A stretch of DNA of 17,754 nt, taken from Ch67 sp964491665 (GTDB lineage: Bacteria > Pseudomonadota > Gammaproteobacteria > Pseudomonadales > Ketobacteraceae). Each line of letters begins with the position of its first letter. The first letter of the stretch is position 1. Positions 5,696 to 15,253 of this stretch are shown in pieces. Made by a program: the position numbers and the translations under genes. Location of the stretch: NCBI GenBank assembly GCA_964491665.1, contig CAZBII010000093.1, positions 1 through 17,754 of the forward strand, read 5' to 3'. The notes beneath the pieces are model-generated. The model was not told the DNA's origin and did not search any database. It saw nothing but the letters and a program-made list of their open reading frames with translations.

Positions 5696-7813
5696 TCAGG
5701 GTTTGAAGGCACCGACCTGCTGCGCCAGTTCCTGTTCGAGGCCGCCAAGTTTACCACCGCTATTTGACGGTTGTTGTTGAATATTCCCGTCTTTTTGTTG
5801 CGGTCCGTACTTCAGCGAAAGATACAGGGCGGTAATGCGCCGGATGGCCCGCGCCTGCTGCGGCAGCTGCGCACTGGCCCGCTCGGCAAACGTCTGCGGA
5901 CCCTCGCCCGGCTCCCGCTCCAGCCCGCGCCGCTGCAGCTTGCGGCAGAAGCGCAGATAGAGGCGGTCGATGCGGTCCAGCCGGCGCAGCGGCGGATGCC
6001 GCAGCAAGGTCAGCACCGACAGCACCAGAATGATCAATCCGGCAACGCCCCCTATCAGGGCCGCAATCCGCTGCGGCGTGACCCGGCCCAGCAGATCCCG
6101 GAACAGCTGGCTCTGGGATTCGCTGTTGTACGACACCACGTTCCGGTACCAGAGATAGTCCACATAGTCGATCAGCAGCCGCGCCCGGGTAAACAACGCC
6201 AGGTTGCGCAGACGCTCCGGCGACAGCGGGGAATCCAGCAGGAAACTGTTGTCGGTGGTACTGTTCTGCGGGCCCAGTTCGATGCGATTGGGCGCCACCG
6301 CTGCGGTCGGATCGACCCGCACCCAGCCCTGCCCTTCCATCCAGACCTCGGCCCAGGCATGGGCATCGTACTGATGCACCAGCAGGTAGCCCGCTATCGG
6401 ATGCGCCTGCCCGCCCTGATAGCCACCCACCAGCCGCGCCGGCACGCCGGCACTGCGCATGAGAAACACAAAGGCGCCGGCAAAATGGGAACAGAAACCG
6501 CGCCGGGTCTGGAACAGGAATTCATCGATGGTGTTGCGTCCGAGCGTGGGCGGACTCAGCGTGTAGACGAATTCTTCCTCGTAATACCAGCGCAGCAGGC
6601 TGTCGATCAGGCGCTGCGGATCACCGCCGTTCTGCTGCAACTGCTGCTGCGCATAACGGCGCGCCTGCTCATCACCCTGCGGCGGCAACTGCAGGTAGCG
6701 ATTGCGCTCCGTCCGCGACAGCCCCTGCACCTGATACTGGTAATCGGGATAGCTGGTCACCTGATAGGACACCGTTGTGTCCAGCTTGTCGCGGCTCAGA
6801 AACGTCAGCGCTTCGGTTGCCTTGTTCTCGATGCCGCTCACCCGCGCCGCCGGCATCGCCATCAGCCAGCGCTGGCTGGTGGGCTCCAGAATCACGCGGT
6901 AATTGAAGTGACGGCCCGTGTATTCCAGCTGCTGCGTATCCAGCGGCATCAGCAGACTGTCATCGATGGCATACCAGGTGCGTCCATCAAAACGGTCGAA
7001 CACGGCGGCGCGCCAGTAACGTTCGCGCTGCGGTGGAATCTCGCCGGTAAATTCGGCACGAAACGCCAGCGCTTCCGAACGCGACAGATTGGCGATATCC
7101 CCCGGCGCCATCGTTTCGCTGAGCCCAACGCGATGCTGCTTGGTATTCAGATTCAGCTGCCACAGCGGACCAATGCGCGGGAACAGGAAAAACAATACCA
7201 GCATCAGCGGAATGCTCTGCAGGATCAGCTTGAGGGAATTTTTCAGCGGCTGGCCAATGGCAATGCGCGCGTCAGTCTGGTTCAGCGCAATCTGCGTGGC
7301 GGTGATCAGGATCAGCACCAGAAACACATACAGCGTGGTGTACAGCGAACGGGAAAACAGAAATTCCGTCGCCAGCACGAAATAGGACAGGATCACCACC
7401 AGAAACGCATCGCGCCGCGTCACCATTTCCAGCTGCTTGAACAGATAGGCCGTGATCAGCAGGCCAACGCCGGCGTCCGGCCCGAACACCGTGCGGTGAT
7501 AGGCAATCACGCCGGCAAAACCGAACAGCACCAGCAGCAGTCGCACCCATTTGGACGGAAACGGCCAGCGCTGGCGGAACACCTGGATGCGCCACACCAG
7601 CACACCGAAAAAGGCCGGCAACATCCAGGTCGGCACGCGCTCGGTGTGCGGCAACACCGCCAGAATGTTGATCGCCAGCAGCAGGACAAACGCAGTCCTC
7701 GGCATGGGAAAACCGTGACGCTTGCTGTCGCGTTCCGCTGCGGATTTTGCCTGCAGCGGAGATCGAACTGAACTGGATCGGGTTGCTGTACCCTGGTTCG
7801 CCGGAATCGCCAT
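5696..7813 (-). CDS. tgpA: TgpA-like membrane protein with periplasmic transglutaminase domain
   Basis: A 705-aa protein: an N-terminal multi-spanning DUF3488 region (about 41-211), a periplasmic transglutaminase-like domain, one TM helix (about 583-604) and a cytoplasmic DUF4129-like tail. The triad is complete: C441 in RRGFCSHFA, H485 in YDAHAWAEV and D501 in RVDPTA. All three sit 37 positions later than I recall for Pseudomonas aeruginosa TgpA (C404/H448/D464). A second ATG at codon 37 (7703-7705, MPRTAFVLLL) would give that conventional length, so the start is uncertain. I kept the ATG at 7811-7813 because it overlaps the DUF58 stop as TGATG, typical of coupled genes. P. aeruginosa TgpA is reported as important for viability; the substrate is unknown. 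The tail is rich in Gln, Gly and Asn. Confidence 0.92.
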   Translation of the reverse strand: MAIPANQGTATRSSSVRSPLQAKSAAERDSKRHGFPMPRTAFVLLLAINILAVLPHTERVPTWMLPAFFGVLVWRIQVFRQRWPFPSKWVRLLLVLFGFAGVIAYHRTVFGPDAGVGLLITAYLFKQLEMVTRRDAFLVVILSYFVLATEFLFSRSLYTTLYVFLVLILITATQIALNQTDARIAIGQPLKNSLKLILQSIPLMLVLFFLFPRIGPLWQLNLNTKQHRVGLSETMAPGDIANLSRSEALAFRAEFTGEIPPQRERYWRAAVFDRFDGRTWYAIDDSLLMPLDTQQLEYTGRHFNYRVILEPTSQRWLMAMPAARVSGIENKATEALTFLSRDKLDTTVSYQVTSYPDYQYQVQGLSRTERNRYLQLPPQGDEQARRYAQQQLQQNGGDPQRLIDSLLRWYYEEEFVYTLSPPTLGRNTIDEFLFQTRRGFCSHFAGAFVFLMRSAGVPARLVGGYQGGQAHPIAGYLLVHQYDAHAWAEVWMEGQGWVRVDPTAAVAPNRIELGPQNSTTDNSFLLDSPLSPERLRNLALFTRARLLIDYVDYLWYRNVVSYNSESQSQLFRDLLGRVTPQRIAALIGGVAGLIILVLSVLTLLRHPPLRRLDRIDRLYLRFCRKLQRRGLEREPGEGPQTFAERASAQLPQQARAIRRITALYLSLKYGPQQKDGNIQQQPSNSGGKLGGLEQELAQQVGAFKP

Positions 7814-8770
7814 CAGAATCGCGCCAACGCTTCCAGACAGCGCTTCTGGTGCTCGGGCCCGCTGCCGGCTTCAATACTCATTCCCGGCAACTGCAAACCA
7901 AACGGTGTGCCGGCACGCTCCATGTCCAGCACAAGAAAACACAGCTGCGACAGTTTCAGTTCCACATTCTGCGCCGGCACCTGCTCCCATTGCAGCCAGC
8001 GCGATTCCGCCTGATAACCGTGGAAGCGCTTGGTGTACAGCGTGCGGGTGCGCGCGTAGGCTTTCCAGTCCACCGTGTTGAGCGAATCGGTTTCCTGATA
8101 CGCACGCAGACCGTCGAAATCTTCGTTGCCTTCCGGCACTGGCGCCTTGCCATCGTGTCCGGTTTGCTCCTGCTGTGGCGGCAGTTCGCAGGGCACCGGC
8201 TTGGGATACACCAGGCACTCCATATCCAGCGCAATCCAGGTCCACGCCTGAATCAGTCCCAGCGGATACACAGAAATTATTTTCAGACGCTCCGGATGAA
8301 ACACACCACGTCGCGCGGTTGTCAGCAGCATCTGCACCGGCACTTTTTCCTGCTCGACCAGATTGCGCGGTTCGGCGGAAAAACCATGCCACTCCAGCAG
8401 GATGGAGCAATGATCCTTGCGCCGTGACTTGCCCAGATACAGATTGAATTTGGCTTCGGTGCCGGCAAACGCCGGCTCGGTCGTGCCCGCCGCAATCACC
8501 AGCCCGGACAGATTGCTGAACGTCTGCAGGATGGCCACGATGAACAGACTGCCGAGAAAAAAACTGAAATTCAGGATCAGACTGTTGTCGTAATTGATGC
8601 CGGCGATAAACAGCAGCAGCGCGGTGAACAGATACGCAAGCCCCATTTTCGTGGGAAAGATGAAAATGCGGCGCTGGTCCAGCACCACTTCGCGGCTGGG
8701 AGGAATGCGGCGATCGATCCACTTCTGCCAGCGCACCCGCGCCGGTTGCAGCAGAACGGAAAAGCGTGAC

Positions 8771-9700
<930 letters not shown>

Positions 9701-9764
9701 CGGGTTTCTCCCTGAAACAACAGACCAGTGGTTTCAGTCTAGCCCGAATGCCGCCGGAAGAAAC

Positions 9765-9787
9765 CGGGGCTGCAGAAATCAGCCCCG
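9765..9787 (-). terminator. Hairpin at the metZ stop codon, weak terminator candidate
   Basis: An 8-bp perfect stem (CGGGGCTG 9765-9772 with CAGCCCCG 9780-9787, 7-base loop) includes the metZ stop codon. On the minus strand it is followed by GTTTCTTCC, a poor T-run, so it may only partly stop transcription between metZ and moxR. Confidence 0.35.
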
Positions 9788-10978
9788 CAGCAGATCCAGT
9801 CCGCGCGCCAGGTCGCGTTTCAGATCGTTGATATGTTCCAGCCCCACCGCCACCCGCACCAGATTCTCGGTGATGCCGGCCTGCGCCTTGTCGGCGTCGG
9901 AAAGGCGGCCGTGCGTGGTGGTGGCCGGATGGGTAATAGTGGATTTGGTGTCACCCAGGTTTGCAGTAATCGACAGGATCTGCGTGTGATCGATGACCTT
10001 CCACGCCTCCTCGCGACCGCCTTTCACGCGGAACGAGAGCACGCCGCCGAATGCATCCTGCTGCTTGCGCGCCAGCAGATGTTGCGGATGCGTGGGCAAA
10101 CCGCAGTAAAACACTTTTTCCACCGCCGGATGCTGCTCCAGCCAGTCCGCCAGCCGCAGCGCGTTGGCACTGTGCGCCTGCATGCGCAGGCTCAGGGTTT
10201 CCAGACCTTTCAGAAACACCCAGGCATTGAAGGGGCTCATCGTGGGGCCGGCCGAACGCAGGAAGCCATACACTTCCTCCATCAGCGCCTTGCTGCCACA
10301 CACGGCACCACCGATGCAGCGCCCCTGCCCGTCGAGAAACTTGGTGGCGGAATGCAGCACGATATCCGCCCCCATTTCCAGCGGACGCTGCAGGGCCGGC
10401 GTGCAGAAACAGTTGTCCACCACCAGCAGCGCGTTGTTCGCATGCGCCAGTTGCGCCAGCTGCGGAATGTCCGCCACTTCGCACAGGGGATTCGACGGCG
10501 TTTCCAGAAACAGCAATCTGGTTTTCGGGGTGATCGCCGCCTGCCACCGGGTAAAATCCGTCAGCGCGACAAAGGTGGTCTTCACGCCGAATTTTTTCAG
10601 ATATTTTTCCAGCAGCACATTGGTGGTGCCGAACACGCTGCGGGAGCAGATGATCTCGTCGCCGCTTTGCAGCAACGCCATGATGGTGCTGAGAATGGCC
10701 GCCATACCGGACGCCGTGGCCACGCAGCGCTCGGCGCCTTCCATCACGGCCAGACGCTGTTCGAACGCGCTGACAGTGGGGTTGGAAAAACGGGAGTAAA
10801 CGAAACCGGGTTCCGCGCCGCTGAAGCGGGCCGCCGCCTGCGCCGCGCTGCCGTAAACAAAACTGGAGGTGGCAAAGATCGGCTCGCTGTGTGCCAGCTC
10901 ACTGGTCCGCAGCTGCCCCGAGCGGATCGCCAGGGTTTCAATGTGAAGTTGATCGTCGTCGGAAAAATCCTGCGTCAT
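9779..10978 (-). CDS. metZ: O-succinylhomoserine sulfhydrylase
   Basis: A PLP-dependent Cys/Met-metabolism enzyme (399 aa) that makes homocysteine from O-succinylhomoserine and sulfide, bypassing cystathionine. Visible features are VYSRFSNPT (60-68), with the Tyr and Arg that bind the cofactor phosphate, SGMAAI (90-95), VVDNCFCTPALQ (186-197) with D188, and HSATKFLDGQGR (209-220) with K213 as the PLP lysine. The C-terminal NLGDTKSTITHPATTTHGRL block is typical. The sequence and its MTQD start closely resemble Pseudomonas MetZ. I therefore chose ATG 10976-10978 over an in-frame GTG at 11039-11041, which would add 21 unrelated residues. The gene follows purF after 98 bases, the arrangement seen in pseudomonads. 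MetZ rather than MetB is supported by overall resemblance and context, not by one diagnostic residue. Confidence 0.93.
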   Translation of the reverse strand: MTQDFSDDDQLHIETLAIRSGQLRTSELAHSEPIFATSSFVYGSAAQAAARFSGAEPGFVYSRFSNPTVSAFEQRLAVMEGAERCVATASGMAAILSTIMALLQSGDEIICSRSVFGTTNVLLEKYLKKFGVKTTFVALTDFTRWQAAITPKTRLLFLETPSNPLCEVADIPQLAQLAHANNALLVVDNCFCTPALQRPLEMGADIVLHSATKFLDGQGRCIGGAVCGSKALMEEVYGFLRSAGPTMSPFNAWVFLKGLETLSLRMQAHSANALRLADWLEQHPAVEKVFYCGLPTHPQHLLARKQQDAFGGVLSFRVKGGREEAWKVIDHTQILSITANLGDTKSTITHPATTTHGRLSDADKAQAGITENLVRVAVGLEHINDLKRDLARGLDLLRG

Positions 10979-11015
10979 GGTCGTGGTCTTCGCAAATTGG
11001 GCTGGTCGGGAAACA

Positions 11016-11037
11016 CGCCGGCGAATCATCACCGGCG
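11016..11037 (-). other. Hairpin in the purF-metZ gap
   Basis: A 6-bp GC stem (CGCCGG 11016-11021 with CCGGCG 11032-11037, 10-base loop) lies in the 98-base gap. On the minus strand TGTTTCCC follows, too short a T-run for a confident terminator. It could be a weak terminator of purF or part of the metZ leader. A separate 10-bp palindrome, ACTGGCCAGT at 11064-11073, lies just after the purF stop. Neither matches an operator I know. Confidence 0.3.
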
Positions 11038-11076
11038 CCACGATTCAGGCATGCGCTGCGTCAACTGGCCAGTGTC

Positions 11077-12597
11077 TTAACTGGCGTTGTGCAGATCGAT
11101 ACTCTCATCATTGAGCAGTTGCAGCGAGCCTTTCTTCTTTTTCGAATCCTCGCCCCGCATTCGCTGCAGACGATCCAGATAGGCGGCGTCGATATCGCCC
11201 GTCACATATTCACCATTGAAGACCGAGCAATCGAAGCCATCGATTTTCGGATTGCCGCCGCGCGCTGCCGCGATCAGGTCGGATAGATCCTGGTACACCA
11301 GCCAGTCCGCGCCGATCAGCTTGCGCACTTCCTCCACCGTGCGACCGTGAGCAATCAGCTCCGATGCCGCCGGCATGTCGATGCCATACACGTTCGGGTA
11401 GCAGACCTCTGGCGCCGCCGAGGCAAAGTACACTTTCTTCGCGCCCGCATCCCGTGCCATCTCGATGATCTGGTTGCAGGTGGTGCCGCGCACGATGGAA
11501 TCATCCACCAGCAGCACGTTCTTGCCCTGGAATTCCAGCTCGATGGCGTTCAGCTTCTGGCGCACCGACTTCTTGCGCTCGCTCTGGCCGGGCATAATGA
11601 AGGTGCGACCGATGTAACGGTTCTTGATGAAACCTTCGCGGTATTTCACGCCCAGATTGTTCGCCAGCTGCAGCGCCGAGGTACGGCTGGTATCCGGAAT
11701 CGGAATCACCACGTCGATGTCGTGATCGGGCCAGACGCGACGGATTTTCTCCGCCAGTTTCTCGCCCATGCGCAGACGCGCCTTGTAGACGGAAATGCCG
11801 TCCATGATGGAATCGGGACGCGCCAGATACACATGTTCGAAAATGCAGGGCCGGTACTGCGGATTGGTGGCGCACTGACGGGTGAACAGCTGGCCTTCGG
11901 TATTGATGTACACCGCCTCGCCGGGCAGCACGTCGCGAATCAGGGTGAAGCCCAGAGCCTGCAACGCCACGCTTTCCGACGCCAGCATGTACTCGATGCC
12001 GGATTCGCTTTCGCGCTCGCCAAAGCACAGCGGACGTATGCCATATGGATCGCGGAAACCGACAATACCGTAACCGGTGATCATCGCCACCACCGCATAG
12101 GCGCCCTTGCAACGACGATGCACGGCGGACACGGCTGAAAAAATATCTTCCTCGGTGGGCACCAGCTTGCCCAGCACCTGCAGTTCGTGGGCAAAAATAT
12201 TGAGCAGCACTTCGGAATCGGAATTGGTGTTGATGTGGCGCAGATCGGTCTTGTACAGGTCCTCACCGATTTCGCCGGCATTGGTCAGGTTGCCGTTGTG
12301 CGCCAGCGTGATGCCGTACGGCGAGTTCACATAGAACGGCTGCGCCTCGGCGGAACTGGAGGTGCCGGCAGTGGGATAGCGTACGTGGCCAATGCCCATG
12401 TTGCCCTGCAGGCGGCGCATGTGGCGGGTACGGAACACGTCGCGCACCATGCCGTTATCCTTGCGCAGAAACAGTTTGTCCTGGTCACAGGTGACGATAC
12501 CGGCGGCATCCTGCCCACGATGCTGCAACACCGTGAGGGCGTCGTACAGGGATTGGTTAACGTTGGAGCGGCTGACAATGCCGACGATTCCACACAT
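11077..12597 (-). CDS. purF: Amidophosphoribosyltransferase
   Basis: The first committed enzyme of purine synthesis: it makes 5-phosphoribosylamine from PRPP and glutamine in the cytosol. At 506 aa it is close to E. coli PurF (505). The N-terminal Ntn glutaminase begins MCGIVGIV, so C2 becomes the nucleophile after Met removal; LQHRGQDAAGI (24-34), HVRYPTAG (71-78) and NGNL (101-104) follow. The C-terminal phosphoribosyltransferase domain has the PRPP loop VLLVDDSIVRGTT (361-373) and PIPDTSRTSALQLA. There are no cysteine clusters of the Fe-S type of PurF. The ATG start has a good ribosome binding site (GAGGT, complement of 12607-12611, 9 bases upstream). It follows cvpA after 60 bases, the classic cvpA-purF pair. 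The C-terminus has a lysine patch, KKKK, at 486-489. Confidence 0.98.
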   Translation of the reverse strand: MCGIVGIVSRSNVNQSLYDALTVLQHRGQDAAGIVTCDQDKLFLRKDNGMVRDVFRTRHMRRLQGNMGIGHVRYPTAGTSSSAEAQPFYVNSPYGITLAHNGNLTNAGEIGEDLYKTDLRHINTNSDSEVLLNIFAHELQVLGKLVPTEEDIFSAVSAVHRRCKGAYAVVAMITGYGIVGFRDPYGIRPLCFGERESESGIEYMLASESVALQALGFTLIRDVLPGEAVYINTEGQLFTRQCATNPQYRPCIFEHVYLARPDSIMDGISVYKARLRMGEKLAEKIRRVWPDHDIDVVIPIPDTSRTSALQLANNLGVKYREGFIKNRYIGRTFIMPGQSERKKSVRQKLNAIELEFQGKNVLLVDDSIVRGTTCNQIIEMARDAGAKKVYFASAAPEVCYPNVYGIDMPAASELIAHGRTVEEVRKLIGADWLVYQDLSDLIAAARGGNPKIDGFDCSVFNGEYVTGDIDAAYLDRLQRMRGEDSKKKKGSLQLLNDESIDLHNAS

Positions 12598-12639
12598 TTC
12601 GCTGTTACCTCGATACGTCTAGTACTGCGATGAACTTCA

Positions 12640-12645
12640 ATGATA
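12640..12645 (-). promoter_or_regulatory. Possible -10 element ahead of purF
   Basis: The cvpA-purF gap has TATCAT on the minus strand, 42 bases upstream of the purF start. No good -35 hexamer lies at normal spacing, and I see no PurR-type operator. Weak evidence only; purF may be read mainly from the cvpA transcript. Confidence 0.2.
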
Positions 12646-12657
12646 GCGCAAGCTTGA

Positions 12658-13158
12658 TCAGCTGCGGCCAATGCCCATGATGCCGTTCCAGGCTTTCTGG
12701 CCCATTTCGGCCGTCCAGCCTTCCACCAGCAGGAAATGGGGAATCAGGGTGGATTTCTGCCACCAGGGATCAGAGGGCATCTGGGTGGTCCGGCTCAGAA
12801 CCGACAGGCTCACCACCACCAGCAGCGCACCCCGCGCCGCGCCAAACACCATGCCCATCAGGCGGTCGGTGCCGGACAGGCCGGTGGCATCCACGAAGGT
12901 CTTGGCCAGATGCTTGATCAGCGCACCCACGATCAGGGTGAGCACAAACAGGATGATGAAGGCGGCAGGCTGCCGCATGGACGGCGGATTGACCAGATCA
13001 ACCAGCAGAACCGCAAAGGGCAGGCTGAACAGGCGGGCAACGACAAAGGCCGCAATCCAGGTCAGCAGGGAAATGGCTTCAGAGGTAAATCCGCGCAGCA
13101 GACTCAGCACCATGGAAACAGCGATGGAACCGAGAATGACATAATCGGCAATGGTCAT
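12658..13158 (-). CDS. cvpA: CvpA family inner-membrane protein
   Basis: A 166-aa membrane protein with four hydrophobic segments (about 5-21, 28-48, 64-84 and 103-122). Family signatures are LRGFTSEAISLLTW (21-34) and DRLMGMVFGAARGALLV (98-114). CvpA is named for colicin V production and is linked in various bacteria to envelope stress or bile tolerance; its molecular function is unknown. Its position directly before purF is conserved across gammaproteobacteria. The ATG at 13156-13158 matches the normal N-terminus (MTIADYVIL), although no clear ribosome binding site precedes it. A good -10 element lies 45 bases upstream, so cvpA-purF may have its own promoter. The C-terminal tail (about 125-166) is soluble and Trp-rich. 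Confidence 0.95.
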   Translation of the reverse strand: MTIADYVILGSIAVSMVLSLLRGFTSEAISLLTWIAAFVVARLFSLPFAVLLVDLVNPPSMRQPAAFIILFVLTLIVGALIKHLAKTFVDATGLSGTDRLMGMVFGAARGALLVVVSLSVLSRTTQMPSDPWWQKSTLIPHFLLVEGWTAEMGQKAWNGIMGIGRS

Positions 13159-13202
13159 GGCGAGGAAATACCGCAGCTACGGTCGGATTTGGGAGAGCGC
13201 GC

Positions 13203-13237
13203 ATTCTACCAAAAGGTGAGTAAAAATCCTACGTCCG
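13203..13237 (-). promoter_or_regulatory. Candidate cvpA-purF promoter
   Basis: In the 84-base gap between the SPOR gene and cvpA, the minus strand has TAGAAT (complement of 13203-13208) followed by GCGCGC, a common sigma-70 -10 and discriminator. It is preceded by T-rich sequence but no good -35 hexamer. The implied leader is about 37 bases. Confidence 0.4.
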
Positions 13238-13242
13238 ACACA

Positions 13243-13920
13243 TCAGGGAATGTGCTTCAAAATCAGCGCCTTGACCTTGTATTTCTGTTCCAGCTCCAGT
13301 TTTTGCTGATCCACCCGGTAGCGGCGTATTTCCGGGCCGACATAAACCTTGAACAGGGTGCCCGACGCGACTTTCAGCGGCTTCACAAAGGCGGCATAGC
13401 CACCCGACTTGAGTTTGTCGCGCAGAGCCTCAGCATTGGGCTGGCTGGAAAAGGCGCCCACCTGGATCACCCAGGCCTCAGCCAGATCAACGGTTTGCTG
13501 GGGCGGAGCGGATTGCAGCGCCTGGTCAGCCTGCTTTTCCTGCTCGACATAGGTTGCCACGGTTTCCTTTGCCGGAGCGGTCGCCTGTGCTGCGGGTGGT
13601 TGCGCCGGGGCGGTTGGCACGGCGGGAACATCCTGCTGTGCAACGGATGCCTGCTCCACCGGCGACTGCGCCGCGATCTGCTCGTCCTGCTGCTGTTTCT
13701 GCTGGGCCACTGCATTCACGGCATCCAGCTGCACACGGGCCTGCTGCTCGATCGGCTCGATGTCCACCGATTTTAGGGATAGCGTGGGTTTTTCGGGAAT
13801 GGCGTACTGGGTGGTGTCGATCTGTTGCTGCTGGCCGTCGAACACCAGCGGCAGGAAGATCACCGCCAGCGAGATCAGCACCAGCGCACCCACCAGTCGT
13901 TGTTTGAGGTTCTGCTCCAC
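13243..13920 (-). CDS. dedD: SPOR-domain membrane protein (DedD-like)
   Basis: A 225-aa bitopic inner-membrane protein of the divisome type. A short cytoplasmic start (MEQNLKQRLVGA) precedes one TM helix (about 9-27). Residues 30-145 form a long periplasmic linker rich in Gln, Ala and Pro, and a C-terminal SPOR domain follows (about 147-222; WVIQVGAFSSQPNAEALRDKL ... YVGPEI). SPOR domains bind glycan strands stripped of stem peptides at the septum. The start is GTG (13918-13920), chosen because the N-terminus RQRLVGA-like pattern plus TM is conserved in DedD and GGGGA lies upstream; no ATG occurs before the TM. It begins 4 bases after folC. The folC-dedD-cvpA-purF order is the E. coli and Pseudomonas one, which supports the name. 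Confidence 0.92.
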   Translation of the reverse strand: MEQNLKQRLVGALVLISLAVIFLPLVFDGQQQQIDTTQYAIPEKPTLSLKSVDIEPIEQQARVQLDAVNAVAQQKQQQDEQIAAQSPVEQASVAQQDVPAVPTAPAQPPAAQATAPAKETVATYVEQEKQADQALQSAPPQQTVDLAEAWVIQVGAFSSQPNAEALRDKLKSGGYAAFVKPLKVASGTLFKVYVGPEIRRYRVDQQKLELEQKYKVKALILKHIP

Positions 13921-13924
13921 TGCC

Positions 13925-15253
13925 TTACGTCCCCTTGCCTGCCCTTTGCGCGCGGTATTGTATAACGTCCGCCACGGTATAGAAGGAACCGAACACCAAA
14001 ATCAGGTCATCTGCCTGCGCCTGTTGCAACGCACTGCGTACCGCCTGGGCAGGAGAACCAGATGCACCCGCAACCTGCGCACCGGCCGCCAGCAGTTCCG
14101 CCGCAATCAGGTCGGCCCCCTGCCCGCGCTCGCCCTGCAGTGTAGCCGGATACCAGGCATCCACCACGTCCAGCAGTTCCGACAAAGTGTCCGCCAGCGC
14201 CTTGTCGCGCAGCATGCCGACAACGCAGAACACCCGGTGATACGCCGATCGCCGCAGGCGTCGCGCCAGATGGGCTGCCGCGTGGGGATTGTGGCCCACA
14301 TCCAGCATCAGGTCGGGACGCTGCTGCACGATCTGCTGGCGCCCGGTCAGGCTGGCGCTTAGCAGACCTGCTTCCAGCGCTTCACGGGAAATGACAAACG
14401 GACTCAGCGCCAGCGCCTGCAACGCCACGGCCGCATTGGCGACGTACAGCACCGGCAATGGCAGTGTTTCGTATGCCAGCACAGTCTGATCATGCCCGAT
14501 GCCATTCAAACACCAGCTTTCAGTCTGCTGTGCAAAATCAAAATCATGCCCGATCTGCACGAATGGAATGGAAAACGCCCGCAGCGAATCCAGCACCAGT
14601 GCCGGCGCATTGCGCTCACCCAGCACCAGCGGCTTGCCGGCACGACCGATACCAATTTTTTCCAGCCCGATCTTTTCCCGCGTGTCGCCCAGAAACGCCT
14701 GATGATCCAGGTCGATGGACGTCACCACCGCCACATCCGCATCAACAATATTCACCGCATCCAGCCGGCCGCCCAGCCCTACTTCCAGCACCAGCACATC
14801 CAGCTGCGCCTGTTGGAAAACCAGCAGCGCCGCCAGGGTGGTGAATTCAAAATAGGTGAGACTGATATCGCCGCGCCCCGCTTCGATTTTTTCAAACGCG
14901 GCGATCAGATCGGCATCGGACACATCCGCGCCATTGATGCGCACGCGCTCGTTGAAATGAATCAGATGGGGGGATGTGTACGCGCCGACCTTGTAGCCGC
15001 CAGCGCGCAGAATGGATTCGAGAAAGGAAACGGTTGAACCCTTGCCGTTGGTGCCACCCACCGTGAAGATGAATGGCAGGCCGGACAGCAGACCGAGTGA
15101 CTGTGCCACCCGGCTTACCCGCTCCAGCCCCAGATCAATGGCTTTGAAATGCAGGCGTTCCAGCCGTTGCAGCCACTCGTGCAGAGATTGCGGCGTCGGA
15201 TCAGACGCTTTTATTCCACTGGCAGGTGCCGGCAACGACGGGGAATCGCTCAT
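13925..15253 (-). CDS. folC: Bifunctional folylpolyglutamate / dihydrofolate synthase
   Basis: A Mur-ligase-family ATP-dependent enzyme (442 aa) that adds glutamate to dihydropteroate and to tetrahydrofolates in the cytosol. The P-loop is GGTNGKGST (66-74), preceded by LGLERV (41-46). YTSPHLIHFNERVRING (92-108) is the family signature. Further on are LEVGLGGRLDAVN (156-168), with Mg-binding glutamate and aspartate residues, and H184. K199 (in LEKIGIGRAGKP) matches the lysine that is carbamylated in this family, and DVGHNPHAA is the C-domain motif. The ATG shares one base with the accD stop (TGATG), so translation is likely coupled. A roughly 20-residue Ser/Pro/Ala-rich N-terminus precedes the conserved part. 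Identity is secure; both activities are the norm in gammaproteobacteria. Confidence 0.97.
   Translation of the reverse strand: MSDSPSLPAPASGIKASDPTPQSLHEWLQRLERLHFKAIDLGLERVSRVAQSLGLLSGLPFIFTVGGTNGKGSTVSFLESILRAGGYKVGAYTSPHLIHFNERVRINGADVSDADLIAAFEKIEAGRGDISLTYFEFTTLAALLVFQQAQLDVLVLEVGLGGRLDAVNIVDADVAVVTSIDLDHQAFLGDTREKIGLEKIGIGRAGKPLVLGERNAPALVLDSLRAFSIPFVQIGHDFDFAQQTESWCLNGIGHDQTVLAYETLPLPVLYVANAAVALQALALSPFVISREALEAGLLSASLTGRQQIVQQRPDLMLDVGHNPHAAAHLARRLRRSAYHRVFCVVGMLRDKALADTLSELLDVVDAWYPATLQGERGQGADLIAAELLAAGAQVAGASGSPAQAVRSALQQAQADDLILVFGSFYTVADVIQYRAQRAGKGT

Noticed and set aside
5771..7771. A 666-codon open frame on the plus strand opposite tgpA
   Set aside because: Its translation is a Gln/Arg/His-rich low-complexity string with no domain, and it mirrors the codon bias of tgpA, whose motifs are unmistakable. 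It is an antisense artefact of GC-rich coding DNA.
10979..11041. A 21-residue N-terminal extension of MetZ from a GTG
   Set aside because: The family's MTQD start sits at 10978 and the extra residues (Arg-rich) have no counterpart in Pseudomonas MetZ. They also cover the purF-metZ hairpin.
12598..12657. A PurR-type operator ahead of purF
   Set aside because: No match to the ACGCAAACGTTTGCGT-like palindrome is visible; only CAAGCTTG is palindromic, which is likely chance.
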